Of a stretch of DNA of 64,000 bases, positions 17,184 to 26,055 are shown piece after piece. A program made the translations under genes and the position numbers. Source of the DNA: an uncultured Oscillospiraceae bacterium (lineage in GTDB: Bacteria > Bacillota > Clostridia > Oscillospirales > Acutalibacteraceae); the NCBI GenBank assembly GCA_949289045.1, contig CASEMN010000009.1:23949-87948 (forward strand). The letters are read 5' to 3'. The stretch's first letter is position 1. Every line of letters starts with the position of its first letter. The notes beneath the pieces are model-generated. The model ran no database searches and was not told where the DNA came from. It saw nothing but the letters and a program-made list of their open reading frames with translations.

Positions 17184-19238
17184 TTATTCAACACCTCTGT
17201 AATAAAGTCCCCTGGTGAATTCACCTTTGGGCTTTTCTCCCTTTTCATAGGCCAAAAGCACGCTCTCGGCCTCTTCCCTTGTTTCGTCGGTAAAACGGAA
17301 CATCCTGAAATCTACATTTGATATTTCACGAAGTCTGTCACCCATATAAAGGGGTCTGGAATTAAGGAGCTCACTGCATCCGAAATTACACATCACCGTG
17401 AAAGACGTTCCCTTTCTGTCGGTAATCATTCCGTGTCCGCCGCATTTGTCGCACTTAATTTTTCCGTTTGCGGCAGGGCAATTTCTCGTAAGCATAAGGG
17501 GAAGTCTTCCGTAAACTATTATGCCTCTGGGCATTTCTCCTCCAACTTCAGCGATTGCTCCGAGAGTCATCTCAAAAGACATAACACAGGCAGAAACTCC
17601 CATTTTTTCCGCTTCTTGAAGGCTCAGCGTATTCATTATATTTAACCCGAAATCGCCATATACCTTAAATCCTGCTTCACGGGCAAGACGCACCGAACCG
17701 ATATTTCCACAAAGTGCGTTTTTTACTCCCCCGGCAAAAGCTTCGGAAAGCATACGTCTTATTGTCTCTTCCTTGCCGAACATTCCTCTCGGAACCTCTA
17801 TGCCCAAACGGACGGGACCTACCTTTTCAAGTCCCTCACGCCATTTTTGAAGAGGTACAAAAACAAGGCTGCCCTTTTCTTCAATAACTTTTTTCGGTAT
17901 CTGGTAAGGAGAGGAAAAACGGTAAATATTCCTTGTCTTTCCCGACATATGGGGATATATTGAAATTTTCTTTTTATCAAAGGGCACAGTTTTTATTCTG
18001 CCCAGTTCCTTTTCCAGTTTTTCAAGACCTTCGCGGCGAAGATTATTTACCGCCGACGCCGGCAGGGCAATATCCCCCACTATTTCAGCATCAATATCGG
18101 TGCAGTAAAAAGGCGTTCCGCCGGTTTTATTAAGCCGCTCTTTTACCTCTTCTTCGCTTGTAGAGCGTTTTACGGCTTTTTCACAAGGTTTTTCATCAGT
18201 TACAAAAACGGTTTTGCCCTTTGCCTTTATGGCAAGGCTCATATTTTCCCCTTCAGCTGCATAAAATGACATCTCACAGCCTACGAGGGGCACTTCCTTA
18301 TGGTACAGGTTTTCGAGAGAGGAAAGCACACCTTTAGCGGCAGTTACATCGTCCTTCTCCCTTTTGCCGAACATCTCTTTTCCTCTGTGTCCGGTAAAAT
18401 ATCCGTCGGTAAAGCCTGAACGTGAAAAAACACTTCTGAGCCTTTCTTTTCTGTCAAAATTGTAATTTCCCTCTAATGCGCTTTTGCAGCTTTCCACCGC
18501 CGCAGCAACATATTCCGGACGCTTCATTCTGCCCTCTATTTTAAAGGAGGCGATGCCTGCATCAGAAAGCTTTTTCAGATACTCAATAAGCGATAAATCC
18601 TTAAGACTTAAATCGTTTCCCGTTCCTCCCGCAGCCGTAAAGGGCAAGCGGCAGGGCTGGGCACAAAGACCTCTGTTTCCGCTTCTGCCTCCCAAAACTG
18701 CGCTTAAATAGCACTGACCGGAAACGCACATACAAAGAGCTCCGTGAACAAAAATCTCCAGTTCCGCTTTGCACTGACTTGATATTTCCTCTATTTCATC
18801 AAAACTCATTTCACGGGCCAATACCACTCTTTTAAAGCCCATATCCTCAAGCTCACGAACACCTGAAAGAGTGTGAACGGACATCTGAGTAGATCCGTGA
18901 AGGGGCATTTGCGGAGCACATTTTCTTGCAAGAGCCGCAACGCCTAAATCCTGAACAATAAAAGCATCTACACCGGCAAGACATCCCTGCTCCATAGCTG
19001 ACTGAGCAGTTTCCATTTCACGGTCGCCTACAAGGGTATTTACGGCAAGATATACTTTTACTCCTCTTGCGTGGCAATAGGAAACTCCCGCTGCAAGCTC
19101 TTCAAAAGAAAAATTTGCAGCGTTTTTTCTGGCGCTAAGCTCTTTTCCGCCTAAATAAACTGCGTCAGCGCCGCACCGCACTGCCGCAGTAAGGGATTCC
19201 ATCGAACCGGCAGGAGCCAAAATTTCTCCTTTTTTCAT
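17184..19238 (-). CDS. U32-family peptidase-like protein
   Basis: The 684-residue protein starts with EILAPAGSMESLTAAVRCGADAV-type sequence (EILAPAGSMESL), the TIM-barrel start of U32 proteins. The family signature follows around EIFVHGALCMCVSGQCYLS and NRGLCAQPCR, with cysteines that in relatives bind an iron-sulfur cluster. A long C-terminal part has a further CPAANGKIKCDKCGG cluster. Relatives act in tRNA or rRNA hydroxylation (TrhP, RlhA) or are called collagenase-like; the substrate is not clear. It directly follows zapA and precedes dut. Confidence 0.87.
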   Translation of the reverse strand: MKKGEILAPAGSMESLTAAVRCGADAVYLGGKELSARKNAANFSFEELAAGVSYCHARGVKVYLAVNTLVGDREMETAQSAMEQGCLAGVDAFIVQDLGVAALARKCAPQMPLHGSTQMSVHTLSGVRELEDMGFKRVVLAREMSFDEIEEISSQCKAELEIFVHGALCMCVSGQCYLSAVLGGRSGNRGLCAQPCRLPFTAAGGTGNDLSLKDLSLIEYLKKLSDAGIASFKIEGRMKRPEYVAAAVESCKSALEGNYNFDRKERLRSVFSRSGFTDGYFTGHRGKEMFGKREKDDVTAAKGVLSSLENLYHKEVPLVGCEMSFYAAEGENMSLAIKAKGKTVFVTDEKPCEKAVKRSTSEEEVKERLNKTGGTPFYCTDIDAEIVGDIALPASAVNNLRREGLEKLEKELGRIKTVPFDKKKISIYPHMSGKTRNIYRFSSPYQIPKKVIEEKGSLVFVPLQKWREGLEKVGPVRLGIEVPRGMFGKEETIRRMLSEAFAGGVKNALCGNIGSVRLAREAGFKVYGDFGLNIMNTLSLQEAEKMGVSACVMSFEMTLGAIAEVGGEMPRGIIVYGRLPLMLTRNCPAANGKIKCDKCGGHGMITDRKGTSFTVMCNFGCSELLNSRPLYMGDRLREISNVDFRMFRFTDETREEAESVLLAYEKGEKPKGEFTRGLYYRGVE

Positions 19239-19598
19239 TTATCTTTTTCCCTCTGCGGCAATCTTTGCCTGAAGCTTCTGAACCTCACGGCTGAGTCTTT
19301 CAACCTCTCTTCTGGCAACCTCAACTTCCATACGTGCTCTTGCGGAATCTTCAAGATAATCCTTTATCTGGCCTCTGAGATTGTCGGCGCTTTTTTCAGC
19401 CTTTTTATACATATCACAGTATTCGAGCGCTGAAAGCACCGCCGCCTGGGTAACGGACACCCCTGCGTTATCGTTCAAAATTTCCATCATTTTCTCATTA
19501 AGCTCATCGCCTAACGCTGCTGTATATTCAACGCTGTCATCGGTAAGAATAGAATATTCAGACCCACACACCGAAAGTTTTACTTTATTCTTTTCCAT
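19239..19598 (-). CDS. zapA: Cell division protein ZapA
   Basis: ZapA binds FtsZ and stabilises the Z ring. The 119-residue product has the short N-terminal beta-rich domain (KVKLSVCGSEYSI) and a long C-terminal coiled coil (from about residue 60, rich in Arg, Glu and Leu), the standard ZapA layout. I chose the ATG at 19598, preceded by GGGGTG; the longer frame adds a non-conserved 45 residues. The stop adjoins the U32 start codon. U32 genes next to zapA are common in Firmicutes. Confidence 0.88.
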   Translation of the reverse strand: MEKNKVKLSVCGSEYSILTDDSVEYTAALGDELNEKMMEILNDNAGVSVTQAAVLSALEYCDMYKKAEKSADNLRGQIKDYLEDSARARMEVEVARREVERLSREVQKLQAKIAAEGKR

Positions 19599-19637
19599 TT
19601 TTGCACCCCATTTTTCAAAAGATGTATACTCATTGTT

Positions 19638-19666
19638 ATTATACAATATAAAATCGCCTTTATAAA
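19638..19666 (-). promoter_or_regulatory. Promoter of the zapA-U32-dut-maf group
   Basis: On the minus strand TTTATA (19661-19666) and TATAAT (19638-19643) are 17 nt apart, about 40 nt before the zapA start. Confidence 0.55.
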
Positions 19667-19783
19667 GGCTTTTTTGCTCTATTTTACATGATAAATCCCG
19701 ATTTTTGTCCGAACCTCCCATATTATGTAACAAATGCTCAATTATGTAAGAACAATTTCGTTATATTACCACCGTCTTTATGG

Positions 19784-19812
19784 TTGAAAACATGGAGATT
19801 TTAGTATAAAAT
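19784..19812 (+). promoter_or_regulatory. glgP promoter
   Basis: TTGAAA (19784-19789) and TAAAAT (19807-19812) are 17 nt apart, 55 nt before the glgP start codon. Confidence 0.65.
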
Positions 19813-19867
19813 ATATAACATCTTCTGGATAAACGCACTTTTTTACATCATTTTTTGGAGGAATTGT

Positions 19868-22273
19868 ATGAATTATTCATTGACTAAAGCTCAAGTATCA
19901 GAGCTCATACAACAAAAACTTTTACATCTGTTCGGCGTCTCTGCCAAAGAGGCAAGCTATGAGCAATTTTATAAAGCCCTGGCAACTATCGTAAAAGACA
20001 TGATGAACACCGGCAGAAGTGAGTTTGACAAAAAGGCAATTAACGGCAGCGGTAAACATGTATATTATCTTTGCATGGAATTCCTCATGGGCCGCTCCCT
20101 TAAAAACAATCTTTACAATTTGGGACTTACCGAAACCGCAGAAGAAGCTCTTAAAGATTTCGGAATCACCCTCGAAAATCTCTACGAAAGCGAGCCAGAC
20201 GCAGGCCTCGGAAACGGCGGCCTCGGAAGACTTGCCGCCTGCTACCTTGACGGCCTTGCCTCTCAGGGCTACCGTGCAACAGGCTACTCAATTCTTTACG
20301 AGTACGGCATTTTTAAGCAGAAGATAGTTGACGGCTGGCAGACTGAGCTTCCCGACTCATGGCTTCCCGGCGGCGACATTTGGCTCGTTCCCAAAGAGGA
20401 ATGTTCAATAGAAGTACGCTTCGGCGGAAAAATAAACGACGGCTGGGACGGCTCATACCACTACGTTGAGCACACGGACTACACAAGCGTTTTCGCAGTA
20501 CCTAACGACATGTATGTTTCCGGTAAAGACGGAAAGGGCATAAGCGTTTTAAGACTCTGGCAGTCAAAGGCTCCCGGCTTTGACATGAACCTTTTCAATC
20601 AGGGCGACTATATGCGTGCCATGGAGCGCACTTCAATGGCCGAAGTTATAAGCAAGGTGCTGTATCCCTCAGACAATCATCCCGAGGGAAAGAGCCTGCG
20701 TCTTCGTCAGCAGTACTTCCTTGTTTCCGCTTCTGTTCAGGATATTGTTCACCGTCATCTGCGTGAATACGGCACAATGGATAATTTTGCCGACAAAGTT
20801 GCAATCCACGTAAACGATACCCATCCCACAATGGCAATTCCGGAGCTGATGAGAATTCTTCTCGACGAGTGCGGATACGGCTGGGATGAGGCTTGGAAAG
20901 TTGTCACAAGCACAATCGCTTATACAAACCACACCGTTATGAAAGAAGCACTTGAGTGCTGGTCAGAAGACCTTATCCGCTCAATGCTTCCGAGAATTTA
21001 TCAGATTACAAAGGAAATCGACAACCGCCTTAGAAAATTCATTTGGGACAGCACAGGTAATGCCGACGCTGTTGAGAGAATGGCGGTCATTTCTAACGGA
21101 GTTGTACGCATGGCAAACCTCTGTGTAGCTTCATGCCACAGCGTAAACGGCGTTTCCGCCCTTCACAGCCAGATTCTCAAAGACTCTGTTTTCAAAGACT
21201 ATTATTCTCTTTTCCCTGCTAAATTCAAAAACGTTACTAATGGTATCGCTCACCGCCGCTGGCTCTGCCAGTCCAATCCCCGTCTTGACTCTTTCCTTTC
21301 AGAGCTTTTAAATGCTGATTTCTCACATGACGCTGCCGCTCTTTCAAAACTTGCCGCTTATAAGGATGACAAATCCGTACTCGATGAGCTTGAAAAAATA
21401 AAGACGGCTAACAAGAAAGACTTTGCAAAGCTCGTTAAAAAGACAAACGGCATAGATATTGACCCTGAATCAATTTTTGACGTTCAGGTAAAACGTCTTC
21501 ACGAGTACAAGCGTCAAAACCTTAACGCTCTTAATATTTTAGCTCAGTATCTTGCAATAAAAGCCAATCCCAACGGAAACTTTGTACCGAAAACCTATAT
21601 TTTCGGCGCAAAAGCGGCTCCCGGATACTTTATGGCTAAAAAGATAATAAACCTCATCTGCTCAATTGCCGACCTTGTAAACAACGACCCCGACATCAAG
21701 GGCAGACTCAAAGTCGTATATATGGAGGACTATAACGTAACTCTTGCCGAAAAGCTTATGCCTGCCGCCGATATAAGCGAGCAGATCTCTCTTGCAGGAA
21801 CTGAGGCAAGCGGTACAGGCAACATGAAGCTTATGCTTAACGGAGCTATTACCCTCGGTACTCTGGACGGAGCAAACGTTGAAATTCATGAGGCTGTAGG
21901 CGACGAAAACATCTTCCTCTTCGGCATGACAACTCCGGAGGCAGAAGATCTCAAACGCAGAGGCTATCATCCCGACCAGTATTATCACAACAATCCGGAG
22001 CTTCATAGAATTCTCGATATGATTAACTCTGATATTGCCGGAAAAGCGTTCCGTGAGGTAGGCTTCGCCCTTATTAACAGCGATCCCTATATGGCTCTTG
22101 CCGATTATGCCGACTACCGCCGTGTACAGGAGCACATCTCCGAAGTCTGGAAGGACAGAGAAACCTGGAACAGAATGTCACTTATGAACATTGCAGGAGC
22201 CGGCAGATTTGCAGCAGACAGAGCAGTTAAGGAATACGCAGACAACATCTGGTTCACCTCTCCCGTAGAATAA
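19868..22273 (+). CDS. glgP: Glycogen/maltodextrin phosphorylase
   Basis: The enzyme cleaves alpha-1,4-glucan ends with phosphate to give glucose 1-phosphate. The 801 residues cover a full GT35 phosphorylase. Visible motifs are EPDAGLGNGGLGRLAACYLD, VHVNDTHPTMAIPELMR-like NDTHPTMAIPELMR, QVKRLHEYKRQNLN, and the pyridoxal-phosphate lysine region GTGNMKLMLNGA followed by GTLDGANVEI. TTGGAGGAATT precedes the ATG. The GH13 gene downstream, on the same strand, would trim branches or short dextrins. Confidence 0.97.
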   Translation: MNYSLTKAQVSELIQQKLLHLFGVSAKEASYEQFYKALATIVKDMMNTGRSEFDKKAINGSGKHVYYLCMEFLMGRSLKNNLYNLGLTETAEEALKDFGITLENLYESEPDAGLGNGGLGRLAACYLDGLASQGYRATGYSILYEYGIFKQKIVDGWQTELPDSWLPGGDIWLVPKEECSIEVRFGGKINDGWDGSYHYVEHTDYTSVFAVPNDMYVSGKDGKGISVLRLWQSKAPGFDMNLFNQGDYMRAMERTSMAEVISKVLYPSDNHPEGKSLRLRQQYFLVSASVQDIVHRHLREYGTMDNFADKVAIHVNDTHPTMAIPELMRILLDECGYGWDEAWKVVTSTIAYTNHTVMKEALECWSEDLIRSMLPRIYQITKEIDNRLRKFIWDSTGNADAVERMAVISNGVVRMANLCVASCHSVNGVSALHSQILKDSVFKDYYSLFPAKFKNVTNGIAHRRWLCQSNPRLDSFLSELLNADFSHDAAALSKLAAYKDDKSVLDELEKIKTANKKDFAKLVKKTNGIDIDPESIFDVQVKRLHEYKRQNLNALNILAQYLAIKANPNGNFVPKTYIFGAKAAPGYFMAKKIINLICSIADLVNNDPDIKGRLKVVYMEDYNVTLAEKLMPAADISEQISLAGTEASGTGNMKLMLNGAITLGTLDGANVEIHEAVGDENIFLFGMTTPEAEDLKRRGYHPDQYYHNNPELHRILDMINSDIAGKAFREVGFALINSDPYMALADYADYRRVQEHISEVWKDRETWNRMSLMNIAGAGRFAADRAVKEYADNIWFTSPVE

Positions 22274-22319
22274 AAATTTTTATTCTGAATCGGTTTTACA
22301 GTTTACAAAATCTTCACCG

Positions 22320-22348
22320 CTGACAGAAAAGCGGATTTATGGTAAAAT
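22320..22348 (+). promoter_or_regulatory. Promoter upstream of the GH13 gene
   Basis: CTGACA (22320-22325) and TAAAAT (22343-22348) are 17 nt apart, between glgP and the GH13 gene, so the GH13 gene need not rely on glgP read-through. Confidence 0.6.
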
Positions 22349-22355
22349 AATTTTT

Positions 22356-22393
22356 AAGGGGGGCGAAGCTTCACGGCTTAGCCCCTTATTTTT
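22356..22393 (+). terminator. Hairpin with T-run in the GH13 leader
   Basis: AAGGGG pairs with CCCCTT outside and AAGC pairs with GCTT inside, followed by ATTTTTG. It sits between the promoter at 22320-22348 and the GH13 ribosome binding site. It may be an attenuator, or a glgP terminator reached only by read-through. Confidence 0.5.
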
Positions 22394-22410
22394 GACAACA
22401 GGTGATTTTA

Positions 22411-24321
22411 ATGAGCAATATCCCCTTTAATTCCCGTGATATAACCTATAAATATCCTTTAGGAGCCGTAAGCGGCGGCACTGAAATAACTCTGCGGATA
22501 AATCTGCCCAGATATTTGCAGTGCAGCTATGCTTTTCTTGTTATTCACAGAGATGACCTGTATCAGCCCCACTGTATTCAAATGGAGTGGAACGGCATGG
22601 ACGGCGACGACCATGAGTGGTGGAAAACAGTTTACACTCTTCCCGAAACTCCCGGACTTTACTGGTATCACTTTGAATATGAAACTCCCTACGGCAGAAG
22701 CTGCATTTTCAACGGCGGAAACGGTATAGGCAGAATTGGTGGAGTAAGCGCAGATTTTCAGCTGACGGTTTATTCAAAGGATTTCACCGTACCCCAATGG
22801 CTCAAAGGCGGCATTATTTATCAGATTTTCCCTGACAGATTTGCAAAATCCGGCAATGGCGTAACCAACACACCTTCAAACAAAATTATGCATAGCCGCT
22901 GGGGAGACGAGCCATACTGGAAGCCCAATGAACACGGTAAAATTTTAAACAACGACTTTTTCGGCGGAAATCTCAAAGGAATTGAAGAGCATCTTTACAG
23001 ATTAAAGGAACTGGGAGTCACCTGTCTTTACCTTAATCCGATTTTTGAGGCGTTCTCTAATCATCGCTACGATACCGGCGACTATTCGAAAATAGATCCC
23101 CTTCTCGGCAGCGAAGAGGACTTTAAAAGTCTCTGCAAAGCCGCAGAAAAACTCGGAATTAAAATAATTCTCGACGGCGTTTTCAGCCATACGGGAGATG
23201 ACAGCATCTATTTTAATAAATACGGTCATTACGGAGAAAGCGGAGCTTATCGAGACAAAAACAGTCCTTATTATCAGTGGTATAAATTTAAAATCTGGCC
23301 TAACGACTACCAGTCCTGGTGGGGAATTGAAACCCTTCCCGAAGTAAAAGAGGAATGTCCCGATTTCATTAATTTCATAACCGGGGAAAACGGCATTGCC
23401 CGCAAATGGCTTCGCCTCGGTGCCTCAGGCTGGCGCCTTGACGTTGCCGACGAGCTGCCGGATATCTTTCTTGATTCTCTTCGCAAAGCAGTTAAAGAAG
23501 AAAAAAGCGACGCCTTAGTTTTAGGCGAAGTGTGGGAAGATGCTTCAAACAAGTATGCCTATTCCAGCCGCAGGAGATATCTCTTAGGTCAGCAGCTTGA
23601 CAGCGTTATGAACTATCCCTTTGCTGCCGCCATACTTCACTATCTCAGAAGCGGCAACGCCGACCTTTTTGCCCAGTCGGTTATGACTATCCTTGAAAAC
23701 TATCCTCCTCAGGTTATAAATATCCTTATGAACCATATAGGCACCCATGACACCGTCAGAGCTATCACTCTCCTCGCCGGAGAACAGTGCAGAAGCGGAG
23801 ACAGACAGTGGCAGAGCGGAAGAAAGCTTTCTGAGCCTCAGTATGAACAGGGTATCCGCCTTATGAAAATGGCTTCGGCAATTCAGTACACTCTCCCCGG
23901 TGTTCCGTCCCTTTACTACGGCGACGAAGCCGGCATGGAAGGATATCAGGACCCATTCAACAGGGGCTGCTATCCCTGGGGAAAAGAAAATCAGGAGCTT
24001 CTCAATTGGTATAAGCTTTTAGGAAAAATCAGAAATACCTGTCCCGCTCTAAAAGACGGCAGTTTCGACTCTATTTCATCGGGAAACAAATGCGTAGCTT
24101 TCTCAAGAGAGAAAGACGGAAACGGCATTTTGACAATTGTAAACCGCAACGACTACACCCTTAATTTCATATTTCCACCTCAGTGGCAGTGCAGCGAATG
24201 CCTTACGGGAATTGAGGCTCAGTATAACTACATCGATATGCCGCCTATGAGCGCTGCTATTTTAGGTAAAGGCGAATGGGTGGAAAAGCTTGCCGAAGAG
24301 CTTTGCAAAAAAGAAAAATAG
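22411..24321 (+). CDS. GH13 alpha-glycosidase (neopullulanase/cyclomaltodextrinase-like)
   Basis: The 636-residue protein has an N-terminal beta-sandwich of about 120 residues like CBM34 and then a GH13 TIM barrel. Conserved regions are visible: DGVFSHTGDDS (region I), GWRLDVADELPD with the nucleophile aspartate (II), LGEVWED with the acid glutamate (III), and NHIGTHDTVRA (IV). No signal peptide is present, so it is cytoplasmic and would act on imported or stored dextrins with GlgP. I chose the ATG at 22411, just after AGGTGA. Cyclomaltodextrinase, neopullulanase and maltogenic amylase cannot be separated by eye. Confidence 0.92.
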   Translation: MSNIPFNSRDITYKYPLGAVSGGTEITLRINLPRYLQCSYAFLVIHRDDLYQPHCIQMEWNGMDGDDHEWWKTVYTLPETPGLYWYHFEYETPYGRSCIFNGGNGIGRIGGVSADFQLTVYSKDFTVPQWLKGGIIYQIFPDRFAKSGNGVTNTPSNKIMHSRWGDEPYWKPNEHGKILNNDFFGGNLKGIEEHLYRLKELGVTCLYLNPIFEAFSNHRYDTGDYSKIDPLLGSEEDFKSLCKAAEKLGIKIILDGVFSHTGDDSIYFNKYGHYGESGAYRDKNSPYYQWYKFKIWPNDYQSWWGIETLPEVKEECPDFINFITGENGIARKWLRLGASGWRLDVADELPDIFLDSLRKAVKEEKSDALVLGEVWEDASNKYAYSSRRRYLLGQQLDSVMNYPFAAAILHYLRSGNADLFAQSVMTILENYPPQVINILMNHIGTHDTVRAITLLAGEQCRSGDRQWQSGRKLSEPQYEQGIRLMKMASAIQYTLPGVPSLYYGDEAGMEGYQDPFNRGCYPWGKENQELLNWYKLLGKIRNTCPALKDGSFDSISSGNKCVAFSREKDGNGILTIVNRNDYTLNFIFPPQWQCSECLTGIEAQYNYIDMPPMSAAILGKGEWVEKLAEELCKKEK

Positions 24322-24345
24322 TAATAAATTTAAAAAATTTTCTTT

Positions 24346-24394
24346 GTTACCCGGGGTAACCTATTGCTTGTTACCTTGGGTAATGTGCTATCTT
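24346..24394 (+). promoter_or_regulatory. MerR-type promoter with two operator dyads
   Basis: TTGCTT (24364-24369) and TATCTT (24389-24394) are separated by 19 nt, the long spacer typical of MerR-controlled promoters. The spacer is filled by the dyad GTTACCTTGGGTAAT (24370-24384). A second perfect dyad, GTTACCCGGGGTAAC (24346-24360), lies 24 bp upstream centre to centre. Both fit TTACC-N-GGGTAA. The regulator gene follows 22 nt after the -10, so this is probably autoregulation. Confidence 0.8.
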
Positions 24395-24415
24395 GACCTC
24401 AAGGAGGTGAAATCT

Positions 24416-25156
24416 ATGTCTAAATATTCAAGCGGGGAAATCGCCGCAATATGTGGTGTCTCAGTTCGCACGGTTCAGTTTTACGACCGTCAGAACATTC
24501 TTAAGCCCTCCGAAATTTCAGATGGAGGCAGACGGCTCTATACCGTAGAGGACGTTAAAAAGCTTAGACTCATATGCATGTTCCGTTCCCTCGGTCTTTC
24601 TCTGGGCTGCATAAAGGAGATTTCTGAGCATGAAAGTGCAAATGAAATCCTCCTTACTCTTTTAGAAGAGCACGAAAAATCCATAAACGGAGAAATCGCC
24701 GTCCTTCAAAAGCAGAGAGATGCAGTAACATCCGTCAAAGAAGATATCCGCACCTATGGCTTTCTCACCGTAAATTCTTCCGTTGACATAGAGCACAGAA
24801 TGAAAAGCAAGAAATCTTTGAAAAAACTGCACGCAGTGATTTTGACTATCGGTATAGTCATGGATGTTCTGGAAATAATAGGCCTCATTCACTGGATCAG
24901 AACAGGTGATTTTGTACCCTTTGCGGTGCTCTTTCTCATTGTCATAGCCTTGGGAATAATTCTTACGGCTCTATACTACAAAGGCGTAGTATATATCTGC
25001 CCTCACTGCAAAGAAGTGTTCAGGCCCTCTCTTAAAACCTTTCTTTTTTCCCCTCATACACCTAAAACACGAAAGCTCACCTGTCCAAAATGCGGCGTTA
25101 AGGATTTCTGCGTAGAGACAAGCGCCAAAGACGAAGCTTTCGACGACAAAGTCTAA
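24416..25156 (+). CDS. Membrane-anchored MerR-family regulator with zinc ribbon
   Basis: The 246-residue protein starts with a MerR DNA-binding domain (YSSGEIAAICGVSVRTVQFYD, shown as GEIAAICGVSVRTVQFYD; wing region RRLYTVEDVKKL). A coiled-coil helix runs to about residue 115. Two transmembrane segments follow (around VILTIGIVMDVLEIIGLI and FAVLFLIVIALGIILTALYY). The C-terminal domain has two cysteine pairs (ICPHCKEV, TCPKCGV), which look like a zinc ribbon. I chose the ATG at 24416 after AAGGAGGTGAAATCT. The signal is unknown; sensing at the membrane or through the ribbon is inference. Confidence 0.85.
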   Translation: MSKYSSGEIAAICGVSVRTVQFYDRQNILKPSEISDGGRRLYTVEDVKKLRLICMFRSLGLSLGCIKEISEHESANEILLTLLEEHEKSINGEIAVLQKQRDAVTSVKEDIRTYGFLTVNSSVDIEHRMKSKKSLKKLHAVILTIGIVMDVLEIIGLIHWIRTGDFVPFAVLFLIVIALGIILTALYYKGVVYICPHCKEVFRPSLKTFLFSPHTPKTRKLTCPKCGVKDFCVETSAKDEAFDDKV

Positions 25157-25165
25157 ATGCATCAA

Positions 25166-25214
25166 AAACAGCGTCCCCTCAAACGGATTCCTCCGTAGGG
25201 GACGCTGTTTTATT
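25166..25214. terminator. Bidirectional terminator
   Basis: AAAACAGCGTCCCCT pairs with AGGGGACGCTGTTTT. T-rich sequence on both sides lets it stop the rightward MerR gene and the leftward AIM24 gene. Confidence 0.88.
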
Positions 25215-25248
25215 CGGCGTAGTTTATTTTAATAAATGACAGCTACAA

Positions 25249-26022
25249 TCAGATGTTGGGCATATTTGCGCTGGGCATCATTAGAATTTTGCCCGTACCT
25301 CTGTAAACGTTTACAAGGCCTTCGCCGGAAGCCGCTGAACCAATAAGTGTTTTGCCTGAACGCTCAACGGTGAAATTAAGTCCTGCACTCCATGCAAGAG
25401 CAAGATTTCCGTCAATTTTTACTACATCATTTTCAAGAGTTATCTCAATAAGCTCCTCTTTCGGGCAGTCAGATTCAATGCAGAATACTCCGTTTCCGTT
25501 AAGGCTCAGGTTAAAAAGTCCCTCATTTCCTGCAACAGCCGAGGAAAGATTATTTCTCATAACCGTTTTATGCTTGAGATTTGAATCACAGGCAAGGAAA
25601 AGTCCGTCATCAAGAACTACGCTTCCGCCCCATTCGGCAGTATCGAGGAGAATAAGATGTTTGTATGTAGGCTCAAGAACCAATGTGCCGTTGCCCTTAT
25701 ATTCAGGCTTTATAGCTGATTCCTTGGTAACAGCTCCTCTGAACGCTTTTGACAGCAAATCTCCTGCACTTTTGATACCGGTAGTTGCGTTTACATTTCC
25801 CACTGACCACTGCATTGCTCCTGCTTGTACAGTAACGCTTGCAACAGATACATTGCAGATAAGCTGACGCTTTCTGATGTTCATTTTTGAAGAAAAATAA
25901 GCGGTTACGGCTCCACCGGGCATAACGCTCAAATCACGCTGCCATTCGGCAATGGCAAACGGTCCTTTTTGGTCGATGATTTTAACATCGTCGTTGTCCG
26001 TAAAATTTGAAATTCTGTACAC
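25249..26022 (-). CDS. AIM24 family protein
   Basis: The roughly 257-residue beta-rich protein matches the AIM24 family: an early PFAIAEWQRDLSVMPGGAV region, many short glycine-rich strands, and GEGLVNVYRGTGKILM near the end. Its function in bacteria is unknown. The start is uncertain. An ATG at 26031 directly abuts AAAGGA with no spacer, so I prefer the GTG at 26020-26022, 9 nt after that site, giving MYRISNF. It ends in the shared terminator at 25166-25214. Confidence 0.82.
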   Translation of the reverse strand: MYRISNFTDNDDVKIIDQKGPFAIAEWQRDLSVMPGGAVTAYFSSKMNIRKRQLICNVSVASVTVQAGAMQWSVGNVNATTGIKSAGDLLSKAFRGAVTKESAIKPEYKGNGTLVLEPTYKHLILLDTAEWGGSVVLDDGLFLACDSNLKHKTVMRNNLSSAVAGNEGLFNLSLNGNGVFCIESDCPKEELIEITLENDVVKIDGNLALAWSAGLNFTVERSGKTLIGSAASGEGLVNVYRGTGKILMMPSANMPNI

Positions 26023-26055
26023 TTTAATCATTCCTTTCAAGAATATATATTAAAT

